NCBI GenBank assembly: GCA_035480575.1
Contig: DATIHR010000010.1
Location: forward strand, 1-30,487
Origin: PMNU01 sp035480575
GTDB lineage: Bacteria; Patescibacteriota; Saccharimonadia; Saccharimonadales; UBA4665
Length of the DNA stretch: 30,487 nucleotides
Direction: 5' to 3'
Shown here: piece by piece, positions 13,979 through 22,469 of the stretch
Layout of the letters: each line of letters starts with the position of its first letter
How positions within the stretch are numbered: the first letter of the stretch is position 1
The notes under the pieces: generated by a model
Told to the model about the DNA's origin: nothing
What the model saw: only the letters and a program-made list of their open reading frames with translations
Database searches by the model: none
Position numbers and translations under genes: made by a program

Positions 13979-14831
13979 TGCATACCTCTTTGCTTGTTTT
14001 ACAGGCGTCACAAATAAGTACTAAGTTGTTACATGCCGGGTTAGCACAGTTTTCGTAATTACTCGTTTTGCCCTTACAGTGCACACATATCCCAATATCT
14101 TTGGCTTTGTCACTGAACTTTAACGCCATACGATCATCGAACACATACAGCGATCCTTCCCAATAGCCATCGTCCTTGTATTTCTCGCCATATTTCACAA
14201 TACCGCCGTCTATTTGATAGACCTCGCTAAATCCACGCTGCCTCATGAGCGCACTCAGTGGCTCGCAACGGATACCGCCCGTACAGTACGTTACCACTGG
14301 CTTGTCCTTAATGTCGCTATATTTGTCGCCCTCGAGCTCTTGCAAAAAATCGCGTGTGGTTCGCGTATCTGGCACGACTGCGTTTTTAAATCGTCCCACT
14401 GCCGCCTCGTAGGCATTGCGGCCATCAAAAAAAATAACGTCATCGCCTCGCTCTGCGACTAGCTTGTGCACTTCCTCGGGCTTAAGGTGCTTGCCAGCGC
14501 CCACAACGCCGTGTTCGTCTACCTGTATGTCATGTGGTACGCCAAACGTCACGAGCTCGGGCCGGACTTTAACACCCAGGCGCGGGAAATGCTCGCGGTC
14601 ACCCTCTGACCATTTAAAAACTGTTTTTTTAAATGGTGCGTACGATTTTGTTTCTTTAACGTAGGCTTTGAGGTCGTCGATATCACCGCCGACTGTGCCA
14701 TTAATGCCATGCGAGGCAATAATAATTCGGCCGCGCAGATTAAACCGCTCGCAGAGCGTGCGCTGCCACAGCCGTACCGCCTCTGGGTCGGCAACGGGTG
14801 CAAATTTATAATATAGCAAAATCTTTTGCAT
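13923..14831 (-). CDS. trhO: tRNA uridine(34) hydroxylase, rhodanese family
   Basis: TrhO (YceA family) makes 5-hydroxyuridine at the wobble base of certain tRNAs using oxygen. The 302-aa protein has the N-terminal acylphosphatase-like domain (HGINGTVGG at 41-49), a linker with GVKVRPELVTFG and the rhodanese domain with active Cys183 in VTYCTGGIRCE. A C-terminal Cys-rich part follows with several CxxC motifs (CVHC, CDAC) that could bind zinc. The ATG at 14831 is 8 nt after an extended -10 (TGGTATAAT), implying an almost leaderless mRNA. The promoter overlaps the stop of the upstream multi-HTH gene. Confidence 0.95.
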   Translation of the reverse strand: MQKILLYYKFAPVADPEAVRLWQRTLCERFNLRGRIIIASHGINGTVGGDIDDLKAYVKETKSYAPFKKTVFKWSEGDREHFPRLGVKVRPELVTFGVPHDIQVDEHGVVGAGKHLKPEEVHKLVAERGDDVIFFDGRNAYEAAVGRFKNAVVPDTRTTRDFLQELEGDKYSDIKDKPVVTYCTGGIRCEPLSALMRQRGFSEVYQIDGGIVKYGEKYKDDGYWEGSLYVFDDRMALKFSDKAKDIGICVHCKGKTSNYENCANPACNNLVLICDACKTSKEVCSEVCQKAREAITAQTTGA

Positions 14832-14839
14832 CAGGGGTC

Positions 14840-14848
14840 ATTATACCA
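14840..14848 (-). promoter_or_regulatory. Extended -10 promoter of trhO, nearly leaderless
   Basis: TGGTATAAT on the minus strand ends 8 nt before the trhO ATG and includes the stop codon of the upstream gene. No SD is present between it and the ATG. Confidence 0.7.
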
Positions 14849-16010
14849 GTTTTTGGCGCAATTCCTCGATGATATCGTCCAATTGTTCGCCGGTGAACTG
14901 TACGTCATCGACAAGATCGCCTCTGTTCATGCGCCCAGACTCCAATAAAAATGCCCTTACTACTCGTGGTCGGGCGCCAACCATAGCGGCAATTTGCGCT
15001 ATGCCGAACGCTTTGTCAGGCTGATACTCCCGCATTTGCTGTAAATACATACGACCAACCCGAGAAACCACATCATACGGAATATCGCTACGATCACCCT
15101 CATACTCAACATAAGCAAGCGCGCCCTCGACATACTGTGGCTGCACACGGAGCGCTGCCACGAGCTCCTTAACAGACATGCCCTTTGGCTGCGGCGATGC
15201 TTCAGCGACTATCGGCACAACACTTCGCGTTGTTACGCGAGAGCCAGCTTGCCGGGGTCGAGATGACTTACGAGGCGGCTTAGGGGTTCCACCACCAACT
15301 AGTACGTCACTCACATCTTCTAATCGGTAACACTCTTCTTCTGTATCGGGCTCGCCAGGTACCTGCCGCACGATCGGATGCGTCTTGCCACGTGCAGTTC
15401 CAAGTGCAGCCACCGCGCCCGTATACGTCATACCCTTGACTACCGCTAATTCGGCGACCGCCAGTTCGCCTGGTTCTGGGAGTCTTGCAGGCGGGTAGAG
15501 GTCCAGGTACTCTGCCGCATCGGTAAACACCTTGCGGAAGCGCATGACCGAGTGCGGCAATGGCCGAGTGCCGCCAAAATAACCCGCTATCCGTATGTGC
15601 GTTAACGCGCTATCGGGGTCTTCAGAAGATGCTACAAGTTCTGTGGCAGCCACAAGGTCGAACACGGGATCCCCTTCTTGACCTCGACGCACGTAGCCAT
15701 GACCGGTTAAACGAGTTGTGTTATGCATTTGTATTAGATGACGACCCAACCGCCGGAGTTTTAAGGGATCGTGAGCAAGGAGCTGCTCTCGCAGCCGAGG
15801 CGCATCATCCAAAGGTGTATGTGGGCTTGTCACGTTCATGTGCACAAGAAGCCTGCTGACTCCTGCATGAACACCGCTCCCTCGCCGCCCCACAAACGCC
15901 ACCGGCTCGGCATCGCGCAGTATCTCTTCCCACGGCCGGCCATCAAGCTTATACGGGATCCCTAATACCGCTTGGGTAAGCTCGGGTCTATGATCGATTG
16001 ATTGTACCAT
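14841..16010 (-). CDS. Multi-helix-turn-helix hypothetical protein
   Basis: A 389-aa protein I cannot assign to a named family. Its C-terminal half holds at least three HTH-like repeats. They start near residue 194 (MTYTGAVAALGTARGK... YRLEDVSDVL), 278 (MSVKELVAALRVQPQYVEG...) and 335 (FGIAQIAAMVGARPRVVRA...), each followed by an acidic wing-like stretch. A basic Pro/Arg/Ser linker separates the first and second. The N-terminal region (VAFVGRRGSGV near 38) is of unknown fold. DNA binding is inferred from the repeats. The ATG at 16010 sits 8 nt behind a TATAAT, so the mRNA should be leaderless. It heads the minus-strand run and diverges from the ABC operon, which it could regulate. Confidence 0.8.
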   Translation of the reverse strand: MVQSIDHRPELTQAVLGIPYKLDGRPWEEILRDAEPVAFVGRRGSGVHAGVSRLLVHMNVTSPHTPLDDAPRLREQLLAHDPLKLRRLGRHLIQMHNTTRLTGHGYVRRGQEGDPVFDLVAATELVASSEDPDSALTHIRIAGYFGGTRPLPHSVMRFRKVFTDAAEYLDLYPPARLPEPGELAVAELAVVKGMTYTGAVAALGTARGKTHPIVRQVPGEPDTEEECYRLEDVSDVLVGGGTPKPPRKSSRPRQAGSRVTTRSVVPIVAEASPQPKGMSVKELVAALRVQPQYVEGALAYVEYEGDRSDIPYDVVSRVGRMYLQQMREYQPDKAFGIAQIAAMVGARPRVVRAFLLESGRMNRGDLVDDVQFTGEQLDDIIEELRQKLV

Positions 16011-16018
16011 ATGTTTGC

Positions 16019-16024
16019 ATTATA
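16019..16024 (-). promoter_or_regulatory. -10 box of the multi-HTH gene, leaderless
   Basis: A perfect TATAAT ends 8 nt before the ATG at 16010. The sequence upstream is very AT-rich (16025-16080). No SD fits between the box and the start. Confidence 0.65.
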
Positions 16025-16100
16025 CGCGATTATCATTTAACAAAATTATTTTAATAAAGTCATTAACACAACATATTTTTATCTGTTTACTTGACATAAC

Positions 16101-16109
16101 TGATATACT
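16101..16109 (+). promoter_or_regulatory. Extended -10 promoter of the ABC exporter operon
   Basis: TGATATACT fits TGnTATAAT with one mismatch. A TTGACA (16091-16096) is nearby but too close to be its -35. The predicted leader is about 160 nt and holds the short ORF at 16129-16218. Confidence 0.5.
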
Positions 16110-16128
16110 TAACAGCAGTATTACTTTA

Positions 16129-16218
16129 ATGGAAAGAGCGGCAAAACATATGACAACATCAACTGCAGCGTCAGCGCGCGCCTATTATGCCGCTCGCACC
16201 AGCCAAACGGCACGTTAA
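16129..16218 (+). CDS. Short leader ORF upstream of the ABC exporter
   Basis: A 29-codon frame (or 22 codons from the inner ATG at 16150), rich in Ala, Thr, Arg and Tyr and net basic: MTTSTAASARAYYAARTSQ then TAR. GGAAAGAG lies 11 nt before the inner ATG, which is a little far. It lies inside the predicted 5' leader of the ABC pair, 58 bp before the first gene. It could be a regulatory leader peptide, an exported peptide, or chance. Confidence 0.3.
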   Translation: MERAAKHMTTSTAASARAYYAARTSQTAR

Positions 16219-16276
16219 AGCCTTTCTCTTAACAAAACAAAATCAACACAATTAATTCCCTAATCCGGAGCCCTCT

Positions 16277-18064
16277 ATGTCCCAGGTACCCATCAAGCCC
16301 ACTATTCGTTTTTTTGTCCATGAGCAGTTGCACTACAAATGGCGACTCTTTGGCATGTTCGGCTCGCACCCGTTTGCCCTACTGTTTCTGAACTTTCTGC
16401 CGCCGCTTATTATTGCCAACATTTTGGAACGTTTAAGCAACCAACACTTCATTAAAGGCGATTTGTGGGGCAGTTTTGGCCCACAACTACTACTGGCCAT
16501 TGGCTGCGAAGCGTTGGGCGGTATCCTTATTTGGCGAATTGTCATTTTCTGTAACTGGTCGCTCGAGGCATTTGTGTCGCGCAATATTGCCCGGAAAGTA
16601 TTTGACCATTTGCTGCGCCTAAGCGCATCGTTCCACGCTAACCACTTTGGCGGATCGCTAGTCTCGCAAACCAACAAGCTCATAAGTGCTTATATATCAA
16701 TTACCGATGCCACGCTTTTCCAGGCAATGGGACTCATTTGGTCGTTGTTTTTTACATCGGTCTTACTGGCCGGCAAGGCGCCCCTGTTTGTGCTACTCTT
16801 AAACCTATTTGCAGTAGCCTACGTTATATGTGCCATTATAATCACCCGCAAAGTGCGCAAGCTAAAGGCTCTGGAATCGGAGGCCGAGAACGAGCAAACC
16901 GGCCAACTCGCCGACGCCATTACAAACGTTATGGCCATAAAGAGTTTTGCAGCCGGACCGATTGAGAACAAACGATTTAACAAGGTCACCGAAGCAACGC
17001 GCAAAACCACCCGCAACCTTATGCACGCCCAGTTGAAACGCGAGGTTACGTTTGGTGTGTTCAGTACCAGCATTAGTGGCGTGGCCATGGTTGTTGCAGT
17101 GGCGAGTGTAGTACTGTTTGGCACAAATGTTGCCGTCGTGTTTTTAGTGCTAAACTACACCTTTAACATTCTGGTGCGGCTATGGGAATTCAGTACGCAG
17201 ACACTGCGCGCCTACAACCGCGCGTTTGGCGATGCCCAAGGTATGATAGAAGTGCTTGCCACCGAGCCCGAAGTTAAAGACCCTACGAACCCAGAAAAAT
17301 CCCGTATAGATCAAGGCGCCATAACATTCAATGACGTCACCTTTACGCACGACGGCGCTAAAGACGATGCATTATTTTCAGGCCTGACGCTCGCCATTAA
17401 ATCGAGTGAAAAAATCGGCCTGGTCGGCCACTCTGGCTCAGGCAAAACAACCCTTACCCGCTTACTTCTAAGATTCAGCGACATTGACGCTGGCGCCATT
17501 ACTATAGATGGCCAGAATATTGCACACATGGCCCAAGACGACCTCCGGCGCAGCATAGCCTACGTACCCCAGGAACCGCTCCTATTCCACCGAAGCATCA
17601 AAGAAAATATCGCATACGGCAAGCCGAGCGCAACTGACGCGGAAATACGTGAGGCCGCCCGCAAAGCCTATGCCGCCGATTTTATAGAAAAACTGCCCGA
17701 CGGTTACGGCACGCTAGTTGGCGAACGCGGCGTTAAACTGTCGGGCGGGCAGCGCCAACGGATTGCTATTGCCCGAGCCATCTTAAAAAACGCTCCTATT
17801 TTAGTGCTCGATGAAGCTACCAGCGCGCTGGATTCTGAAAGCGAAAAGCTCATTCAGGCCGCACTGTGGCAACTTATGGAGGGCCGCACTGCTATAGTTA
17901 TCGCGCACCGTTTAAGTACTGTGCAGAAAATGGACCGGATTATTGTACTCGATAACGGCACCATTACAGAAGAAGGCACACACAAAGAGCTCATAGCCGA
18001 GCCGAACGGCACGTACGCCAAACTGTGGGCACACCAATCCGGAGGATTTTTAGAAGACGTATGA
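16277..18064 (+). CDS. ABC exporter half-transporter, first subunit
   Basis: A 595-aa type IV ABC exporter subunit: six membrane helices within residues 25-310, then a nucleotide-binding domain. Walker A is GHSGSGKT with K390, the Q-loop is Q432, the signature is LSGGQ at 488-492, Walker B ends LDE with E513, and the switch His is H544. All catalytic residues are intact. Substrate is unknown; lipids, drugs or peptides are all possible. CGGAG 6 nt before the ATG is a good SD. The stop overlaps the second subunit as ATGA, so the two proteins are probably made in equal amounts and pair as a heterodimer. No C39 peptidase domain is fused. Confidence 0.94.
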   Translation: MSQVPIKPTIRFFVHEQLHYKWRLFGMFGSHPFALLFLNFLPPLIIANILERLSNQHFIKGDLWGSFGPQLLLAIGCEALGGILIWRIVIFCNWSLEAFVSRNIARKVFDHLLRLSASFHANHFGGSLVSQTNKLISAYISITDATLFQAMGLIWSLFFTSVLLAGKAPLFVLLLNLFAVAYVICAIIITRKVRKLKALESEAENEQTGQLADAITNVMAIKSFAAGPIENKRFNKVTEATRKTTRNLMHAQLKREVTFGVFSTSISGVAMVVAVASVVLFGTNVAVVFLVLNYTFNILVRLWEFSTQTLRAYNRAFGDAQGMIEVLATEPEVKDPTNPEKSRIDQGAITFNDVTFTHDGAKDDALFSGLTLAIKSSEKIGLVGHSGSGKTTLTRLLLRFSDIDAGAITIDGQNIAHMAQDDLRRSIAYVPQEPLLFHRSIKENIAYGKPSATDAEIREAARKAYAADFIEKLPDGYGTLVGERGVKLSGGQRQRIAIARAILKNAPILVLDEATSALDSESEKLIQAALWQLMEGRTAIVIAHRLSTVQKMDRIIVLDNGTITEEGTHKELIAEPNGTYAKLWAHQSGGFLEDV

Positions 18065-19827
18065 TGAATGCAGATTCAGCCACCGACAAGGCTACTATTC
18101 GTATGTTCTTAAAGGCCATGCTGGAGGGCCGACGGCGGTGGGTATTGCTGTCGTTGCTATTTCCGCTAGGTAACCTATGTATTTTTGTTCTGGCACCGTT
18201 AGTTATCGGCCGCATATTGTCGCAGCTTGCACTCCCCCATGGCAACCCCGCCACATACATACCGTACCTTGCGCTTACGGCCATTGTTGGCATTATCTGT
18301 AATCGCTTTGGGTCGGCCAGCATACTGTGCCTGCAAGCCGAAACAATGCAGCGCTTAGAGTCAAGAGCGTTTACCGCACTTCTAAAGCGCAGCACCGGCT
18401 ACCACAATAACAATGTCGGCGGCAAACTAGTGTCCGACCTCATTGACTACCCGACGTCGTTTGCACAGTTATCCAATGCAACAATAACATCGCTCCTGCC
18501 CTTCGGGTTGGTACTGCTTGTGGGCGCGGTGGTAGTAACCATAGATTCGTGGCAGCTGGGCGTTATTGTTGCTGTTATGACCGCCTACACGTTGTGGTCG
18601 GCGTACCGCGACGTCGGCAAGCGTGCCCCAATACGCGCCAAACGCCACAAGATAGGCAAAGGCGTTACGGCGCACGCCGCCGACGCTATTGTAAACGTAC
18701 ATACCGTAAAAACATTTGCCCGTGAGCAGGACGAAATAAACAAGCACGATGCACTGAATGACCACCATACCAAACTGCGCATCCGCGACTGGACATCTGC
18801 ATCGCATGCCGGCAACCTGCGTATTGCCGTATTGTTTGGCATGCAATTTGTATTTGTGCTGGCACTGATTACCTTTATTCGGCGCGACCCCGCACTGCTT
18901 GGCACCGGCATATACAGCCTAACGTTTGTCGTACTACTGAGTAATCGCATGTTCGAGGTTAATGCCATGCTCCGGCAAATAGAAGAAGGTCTGCTGCAGG
19001 CCCGGCCCATTACCGAAATGCTGCTGGAAGAACCAGAAATTCAAGACAAGCCGCATGCTAACGAACTGCACGTTACCAATGGCGCAGTTAACCTACGCGA
19101 TGTAGCGTTCGAATATCACGACAGTACCAATGGCCAGCGCGTATTTAAGCAGCTGTCCCTGGACATAAAGCCCGGCGAAAAAATAGGACTCGTGGGCCCG
19201 AGCGGCGGCGGTAAATCTACCCTAACCCGCCTGCTGCTGCGATTTGACGATATAGATGCAGGCGCCATTACTATAGATGGCCAGAATATTGCCGATGTTA
19301 CCCAGGAGTCCCTACGGCAATCTATTGCGTACGTGCCCCAAGAACCACTCATGTTCCACCGTAGCGTGCATGAAAATATTGCCTACGGCAAACCAGAGGC
19401 CACCCAAAAACAAATTACGACCGCAGCAAAACAAGCTCATGCCCATGATTTTGTCATGGGGCTCAGTGATGCTTACGACACTATCGTCGGCGAACGTGGC
19501 GTTAAGTTGTCCGGCGGGCAGCGCCAACGCGTTGCCATTGCCCGTGCCATACTCAAAGACGCACCCATACTTATCCTGGACGAAGCCACCAGCGCGCTCG
19601 ATAGCGAGAGTGAAGTGCTTATACAAGACGCCCTATGGAAGCTCATGGAAGGGCGCACCGCACTGGTTATCGCCCACCGTCTGAGCACCATCCAAAAAAT
19701 GGACCGGATTATTGTACTCGATGCAGGTAAGATCGTAGAAGAAGGCACACACAAGCAACTGCTAGCCGGCAAGGGTCTATACGCCAAACTATGGAAACAT
19801 CAGTCCGGCGGATTCCTAGAAGATTAA
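18061..19827 (+). CDS. ABC exporter half-transporter, second subunit
   Basis: A 588-aa partner of the preceding gene with the same layout: a membrane domain at residues 20-310, then an ATPase domain. Walker A is GPSGGGKS with K385, the signature is LSGGQ at 483-487, and Walker B has D507 and E508. A His follows in VIAHRLST. Unlike many heterodimeric exporters, neither site is degenerate, so both ATP sites should work. The ATG at 18061 lies in ATGATG, overlapping the previous stop. An upstream in-frame start at 18025 would run into the first gene. Segments of its ATPase domain are identical at DNA level to the first gene. The stop overlaps the opposite metalloprotease stop by 4 bp. Confidence 0.93.
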   Translation: MMNADSATDKATIRMFLKAMLEGRRRWVLLSLLFPLGNLCIFVLAPLVIGRILSQLALPHGNPATYIPYLALTAIVGIICNRFGSASILCLQAETMQRLESRAFTALLKRSTGYHNNNVGGKLVSDLIDYPTSFAQLSNATITSLLPFGLVLLVGAVVVTIDSWQLGVIVAVMTAYTLWSAYRDVGKRAPIRAKRHKIGKGVTAHAADAIVNVHTVKTFAREQDEINKHDALNDHHTKLRIRDWTSASHAGNLRIAVLFGMQFVFVLALITFIRRDPALLGTGIYSLTFVVLLSNRMFEVNAMLRQIEEGLLQARPITEMLLEEPEIQDKPHANELHVTNGAVNLRDVAFEYHDSTNGQRVFKQLSLDIKPGEKIGLVGPSGGGKSTLTRLLLRFDDIDAGAITIDGQNIADVTQESLRQSIAYVPQEPLMFHRSVHENIAYGKPEATQKQITTAAKQAHAHDFVMGLSDAYDTIVGERGVKLSGGQRQRVAIARAILKDAPILILDEATSALDSESEVLIQDALWKLMEGRTALVIAHRLSTIQKMDRIIVLDAGKIVEEGTHKQLLAGKGLYAKLWKHQSGGFLED

Positions 19828-21086
19828 TGATTGCAGCTATCAGCACGGCGCGAGCTGCCAGTAGATGTCTGAACAGTCAGGTCGGCGTGTCCAACAGCCG
19901 CTAGGCTTTGCAATAGATCGCTTTCTTGGCCACGCACCCGTACGTGCACCGTCTTATGGCCGGCAGTAATAACCAAAGTGTCACCATCCAGCTCACTGGC
20001 GATCCTGAACGCATCCTTGCCCTTGGCTTTATCTGATTCATTTACCAAATACGCCTTAATAGATAGCGGTTGTAGCGCAAACGATAGGCTGTCATGGCTA
20101 TACTTATTATCACTGCTCAGTTCTAGCATAATTGCCGTCGCGCAGGTAAGCTGCGGAGCGGTATTGGTAAATAATCGACGGCTATTAGGGGCTGCCGGCA
20201 GCTCGTCGATGCCAGTAATAGGAATACGCACTGCTTTTATGCCGGCTGTTTTAGAATTAAGCGATTGCAGAGTCAACTCTTGCGGTTCGTCAGAATAGAC
20301 AGTCGTAACATTTTCTTCTAGTATCGCGCCTATGCGTAGTAACTCATGAGCATTCAACGGGTCGCTATTACTCGCCTTGGCCCCGCCCATGATAGTTTGT
20401 GGGTCGCCGTATTCATACAAAGCACAGTTCTTACCAACGACCGGCCTCCGGTAATTCGAGCAAACTAGATAATCGTCGTGGCCAAAATTAAACAACTTGT
20501 GGCCGAGCTCATGTGGATATGCCCCGGGGGCCACTGCCGTTCCGTTTGCTATGACGATCCCCTCATGGTTAGTCACGCCGTCAACACAGCGAGACTTCGC
20601 AATATCTTGTATAACAACAATTGGTACTGACGGCTCTTCGGGATTGCCCTTCGGGTGCTCAGGTACAACCTTGTCTATAAGCGTGTTAACAAATTTTTTT
20701 CTTATTTCGTTGTTGCATAACTCTGGCTGCTTTGTGACATCGCCTGGCAGCTTAACGGTTTGAACCGGTTCAGTCTCTACTGATACTTTCGTGCTCGTTA
20801 CGCCACCGGCCGCCCGAACGATAGTACTCCAACCATCCCGCACGTCTTGCTCTAACATATGCGGTGGGTAGACTGCCGGACCAAAACCCTTAGCATCTAC
20901 AGTGACAGGGTAGATCTTAACATCTATTCGCTTGTAGGCACCAAGCGCTACCGGAGCCGGAGCAGAGGACGCCACAACACTACCGGGCACAGGGACATCT
21001 TGTTGCTCTGCTGTCACAGCACCCAACGAACATACGGTCGTAGCCGTCAATGCAATAGCACTCCGTTCAAAATGGCTCCGCATCAT
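19824..21086 (-). CDS. Secreted gametolysin-like zinc metalloprotease
   Basis: A 420-aa exported protein with a signal peptide of about 27 aa (MMRSHFERSAIALTATT..., AVTA at the likely cleavage site). The catalytic core is PHELGHKLFNFGHDD with H192, E193, H196 and H203. It is followed by YEYGDPQTIMGG, whose M233 is the Met-turn expected in metzincins of the M11 gametolysin type. The zinc motif is one residue longer than the standard HExxHxxGxxH. Six or so cysteines suggest disulfides outside the cell. The C-terminal 170 residues are beta-rich and may bind substrate. TATAAT ends 6 nt before the first ATG, so the mRNA should be leaderless. It is a candidate host- or prey-directed enzyme, which is inference. 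Confidence 0.82.
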   Translation of the reverse strand: MMRSHFERSAIALTATTVCSLGAVTAEQQDVPVPGSVVASSAPAPVALGAYKRIDVKIYPVTVDAKGFGPAVYPPHMLEQDVRDGWSTIVRAAGGVTSTKVSVETEPVQTVKLPGDVTKQPELCNNEIRKKFVNTLIDKVVPEHPKGNPEEPSVPIVVIQDIAKSRCVDGVTNHEGIVIANGTAVAPGAYPHELGHKLFNFGHDDYLVCSNYRRPVVGKNCALYEYGDPQTIMGGAKASNSDPLNAHELLRIGAILEENVTTVYSDEPQELTLQSLNSKTAGIKAVRIPITGIDELPAAPNSRRLFTNTAPQLTCATAIMLELSSDNKYSHDSLSFALQPLSIKAYLVNESDKAKGKDAFRIASELDGDTLVITAGHKTVHVRVRGQESDLLQSLAAVGHADLTVQTSTGSSRRADSCNH

Positions 21087-21092
21087 CCAAAT

Positions 21093-21101
21093 ATTATACC
21101 A
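21093..21101 (-). promoter_or_regulatory. Extended -10 promoter of the metalloprotease gene, leaderless
   Basis: TGGTATAAT on the minus strand with the ATG only 6 nt further on. The box is identical to the trhO promoter. Confidence 0.7.
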
Positions 21102-21103
21102 CA

Positions 21104-21136
21104 TAACAGGTATATAAGCAATTAGGCCACCTGTTA
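21104..21136. repeat. Inverted repeat between aminotransferase stop and protease promoter
   Basis: TAACAGGT (21104-21111) and ACCTGTTA (21129-21136) are perfect 8-bp arms 17 nt apart. The second arm includes the aminotransferase TAA. The gap between the arms is where a -35 for the protease gene would fall, so it could be an operator. A weak terminator is the alternative. Confidence 0.45.
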
Positions 21137-22444
21137 GCGCAGCGAACGCATCGCATCGCGTATACGGCGCATACCCGTAACAAGCTGTTCCTCTGGCAAA
21201 GAGTAAGACAGCCGCATCGTTTGTTCAGGGCCAGGCCACACGTAATCGCAGTTCGTCAGTATATGTACATTTGCTGCTTTTGCCAAAAACAGCACCAGAT
21301 CGCGGTCGTTCTGGATTGGCTCACCATTGTACCGGCGGCCGATGACTTCTGATGCGTCCACCATCTGAAAAAAGCCAGATTGCGGCATATGTGGCACACG
21401 AAGATGGGGCGATTCGCCTAAAAGCGAACGGAGTAAATCTCGTTTCGCAATCATGTTTGCCGTCATTTGCTCCAAATATGCCCGGCGCTCTGCCTGCGCT
21501 TCCGGATCGGTGGTGTAGGTCGCGGCCAATGCGTCAAGAATTGGCCGAGGGGGCATAAAAGGGCTGTGTTCTGAAAATTTACTGATGAGCGCTTTACTGC
21601 CAATCCCAATCCCCGCCCTCAGCGACGGGAGCCCATAAGCTTTGGAAAGACTTAGAAGCGTTAGAGTGTAGTCTTCCATGCCAGGAACCTGAGCCACCAT
21701 GTATGGCGATTTGGTCGTGTCGTATTCGGCACCTCGGTAGGCTTGGTCGTCTATTATGACTATATTGTGGCGTTTTGCAACGCGGGCAATGCCCTCTACT
21801 TCATTCTTGTCGTATACTGTGCCCATCGGATTGTCAGGATTTATAAGTAACAATGCACGTATTTGCGGCTGACCATATACATATGGTTCCGTGGCTAATG
21901 TATCGTTGACTTCGGCAATTTTTGCTTCTAACCCAGCCGCCGTAAGCCGGTAGTCTTCTTCTGCCTTCAGGTTGATGACCTCGGTTGTACCATTCATGCG
22001 GTGCGGCTCTAGCGCCCATAACCCATAGGTTGGCGCAGTCATAAGCAACACATCGCCTGGGTTTTTAAAAAGCACCTGAAGCGCGGCAGTAAAAAAATGC
22101 TCGCCCCCTATAAATGGTTGTATGTTCTGGGGAGACACCGAAAGCCCCATCTCCTCCCCAAAAAAGCCGGTAACAGCGCTATAGAAAGGCGTGGTATCGG
22201 CGTCTGAAGTATAATTGCTCGTCAGTGGCAAATTATAACCTTTGGGCACAGTAAACGAGTCAATAGCAGCCTGAGCCGCCCGACGGTAGGGTGGAATAAG
22301 CGGCGCGCCAACCGAAAAGTCAATCGTCTCGCCGTCGCCTAAACCCCGTTCAGCCTGAATAGCAAGTCCTTCAATAACACGAAAGGCAGGGCTATTCGAT
22401 TCAATCGGTGGCGTGGTAAATTCTACGAGTTCTGTGAACGCCAT
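21134..22444 (-). CDS. PLP-dependent class I/II aminotransferase
   Basis: A 436-aa fold-type I aminotransferase, cytoplasmic, moving an amino group between an amino acid and a 2-oxoacid. The PLP lysine is K268 in SLSKAYG, the cofactor-binding Asn is N205 in INPDNPMG, the Asp/Tyr pair is D233/Y236 in DDQAYRG, and R276 follows. A C-terminal MRLSYS supplies the substrate-carboxylate Arg. Substrate preference cannot be read. I chose the ATG at 22444 (MAFTELVEF), because the longer frame would overlap rplY. It lies 25 bp after rplY and probably shares its transcript. Confidence 0.92.
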   Translation of the reverse strand: MAFTELVEFTTPPIESNSPAFRVIEGLAIQAERGLGDGETIDFSVGAPLIPPYRRAAQAAIDSFTVPKGYNLPLTSNYTSDADTTPFYSAVTGFFGEEMGLSVSPQNIQPFIGGEHFFTAALQVLFKNPGDVLLMTAPTYGLWALEPHRMNGTTEVINLKAEEDYRLTAAGLEAKIAEVNDTLATEPYVYGQPQIRALLLINPDNPMGTVYDKNEVEGIARVAKRHNIVIIDDQAYRGAEYDTTKSPYMVAQVPGMEDYTLTLLSLSKAYGLPSLRAGIGIGSKALISKFSEHSPFMPPRPILDALAATYTTDPEAQAERRAYLEQMTANMIAKRDLLRSLLGESPHLRVPHMPQSGFFQMVDASEVIGRRYNGEPIQNDRDLVLFLAKAANVHILTNCDYVWPGPEQTMRLSYSLPEEQLVTGMRRIRDAMRSLR

Positions 22445-22469
22445 CTCGATACAACCACCCAGTGTGTGT

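Noticed and set aside
16091..16109. TTGACA and TATACT as a -35/-10 pair
   Set aside because: The spacing is only 7 bp; the TGATATACT extended -10 is more likely the functional element.
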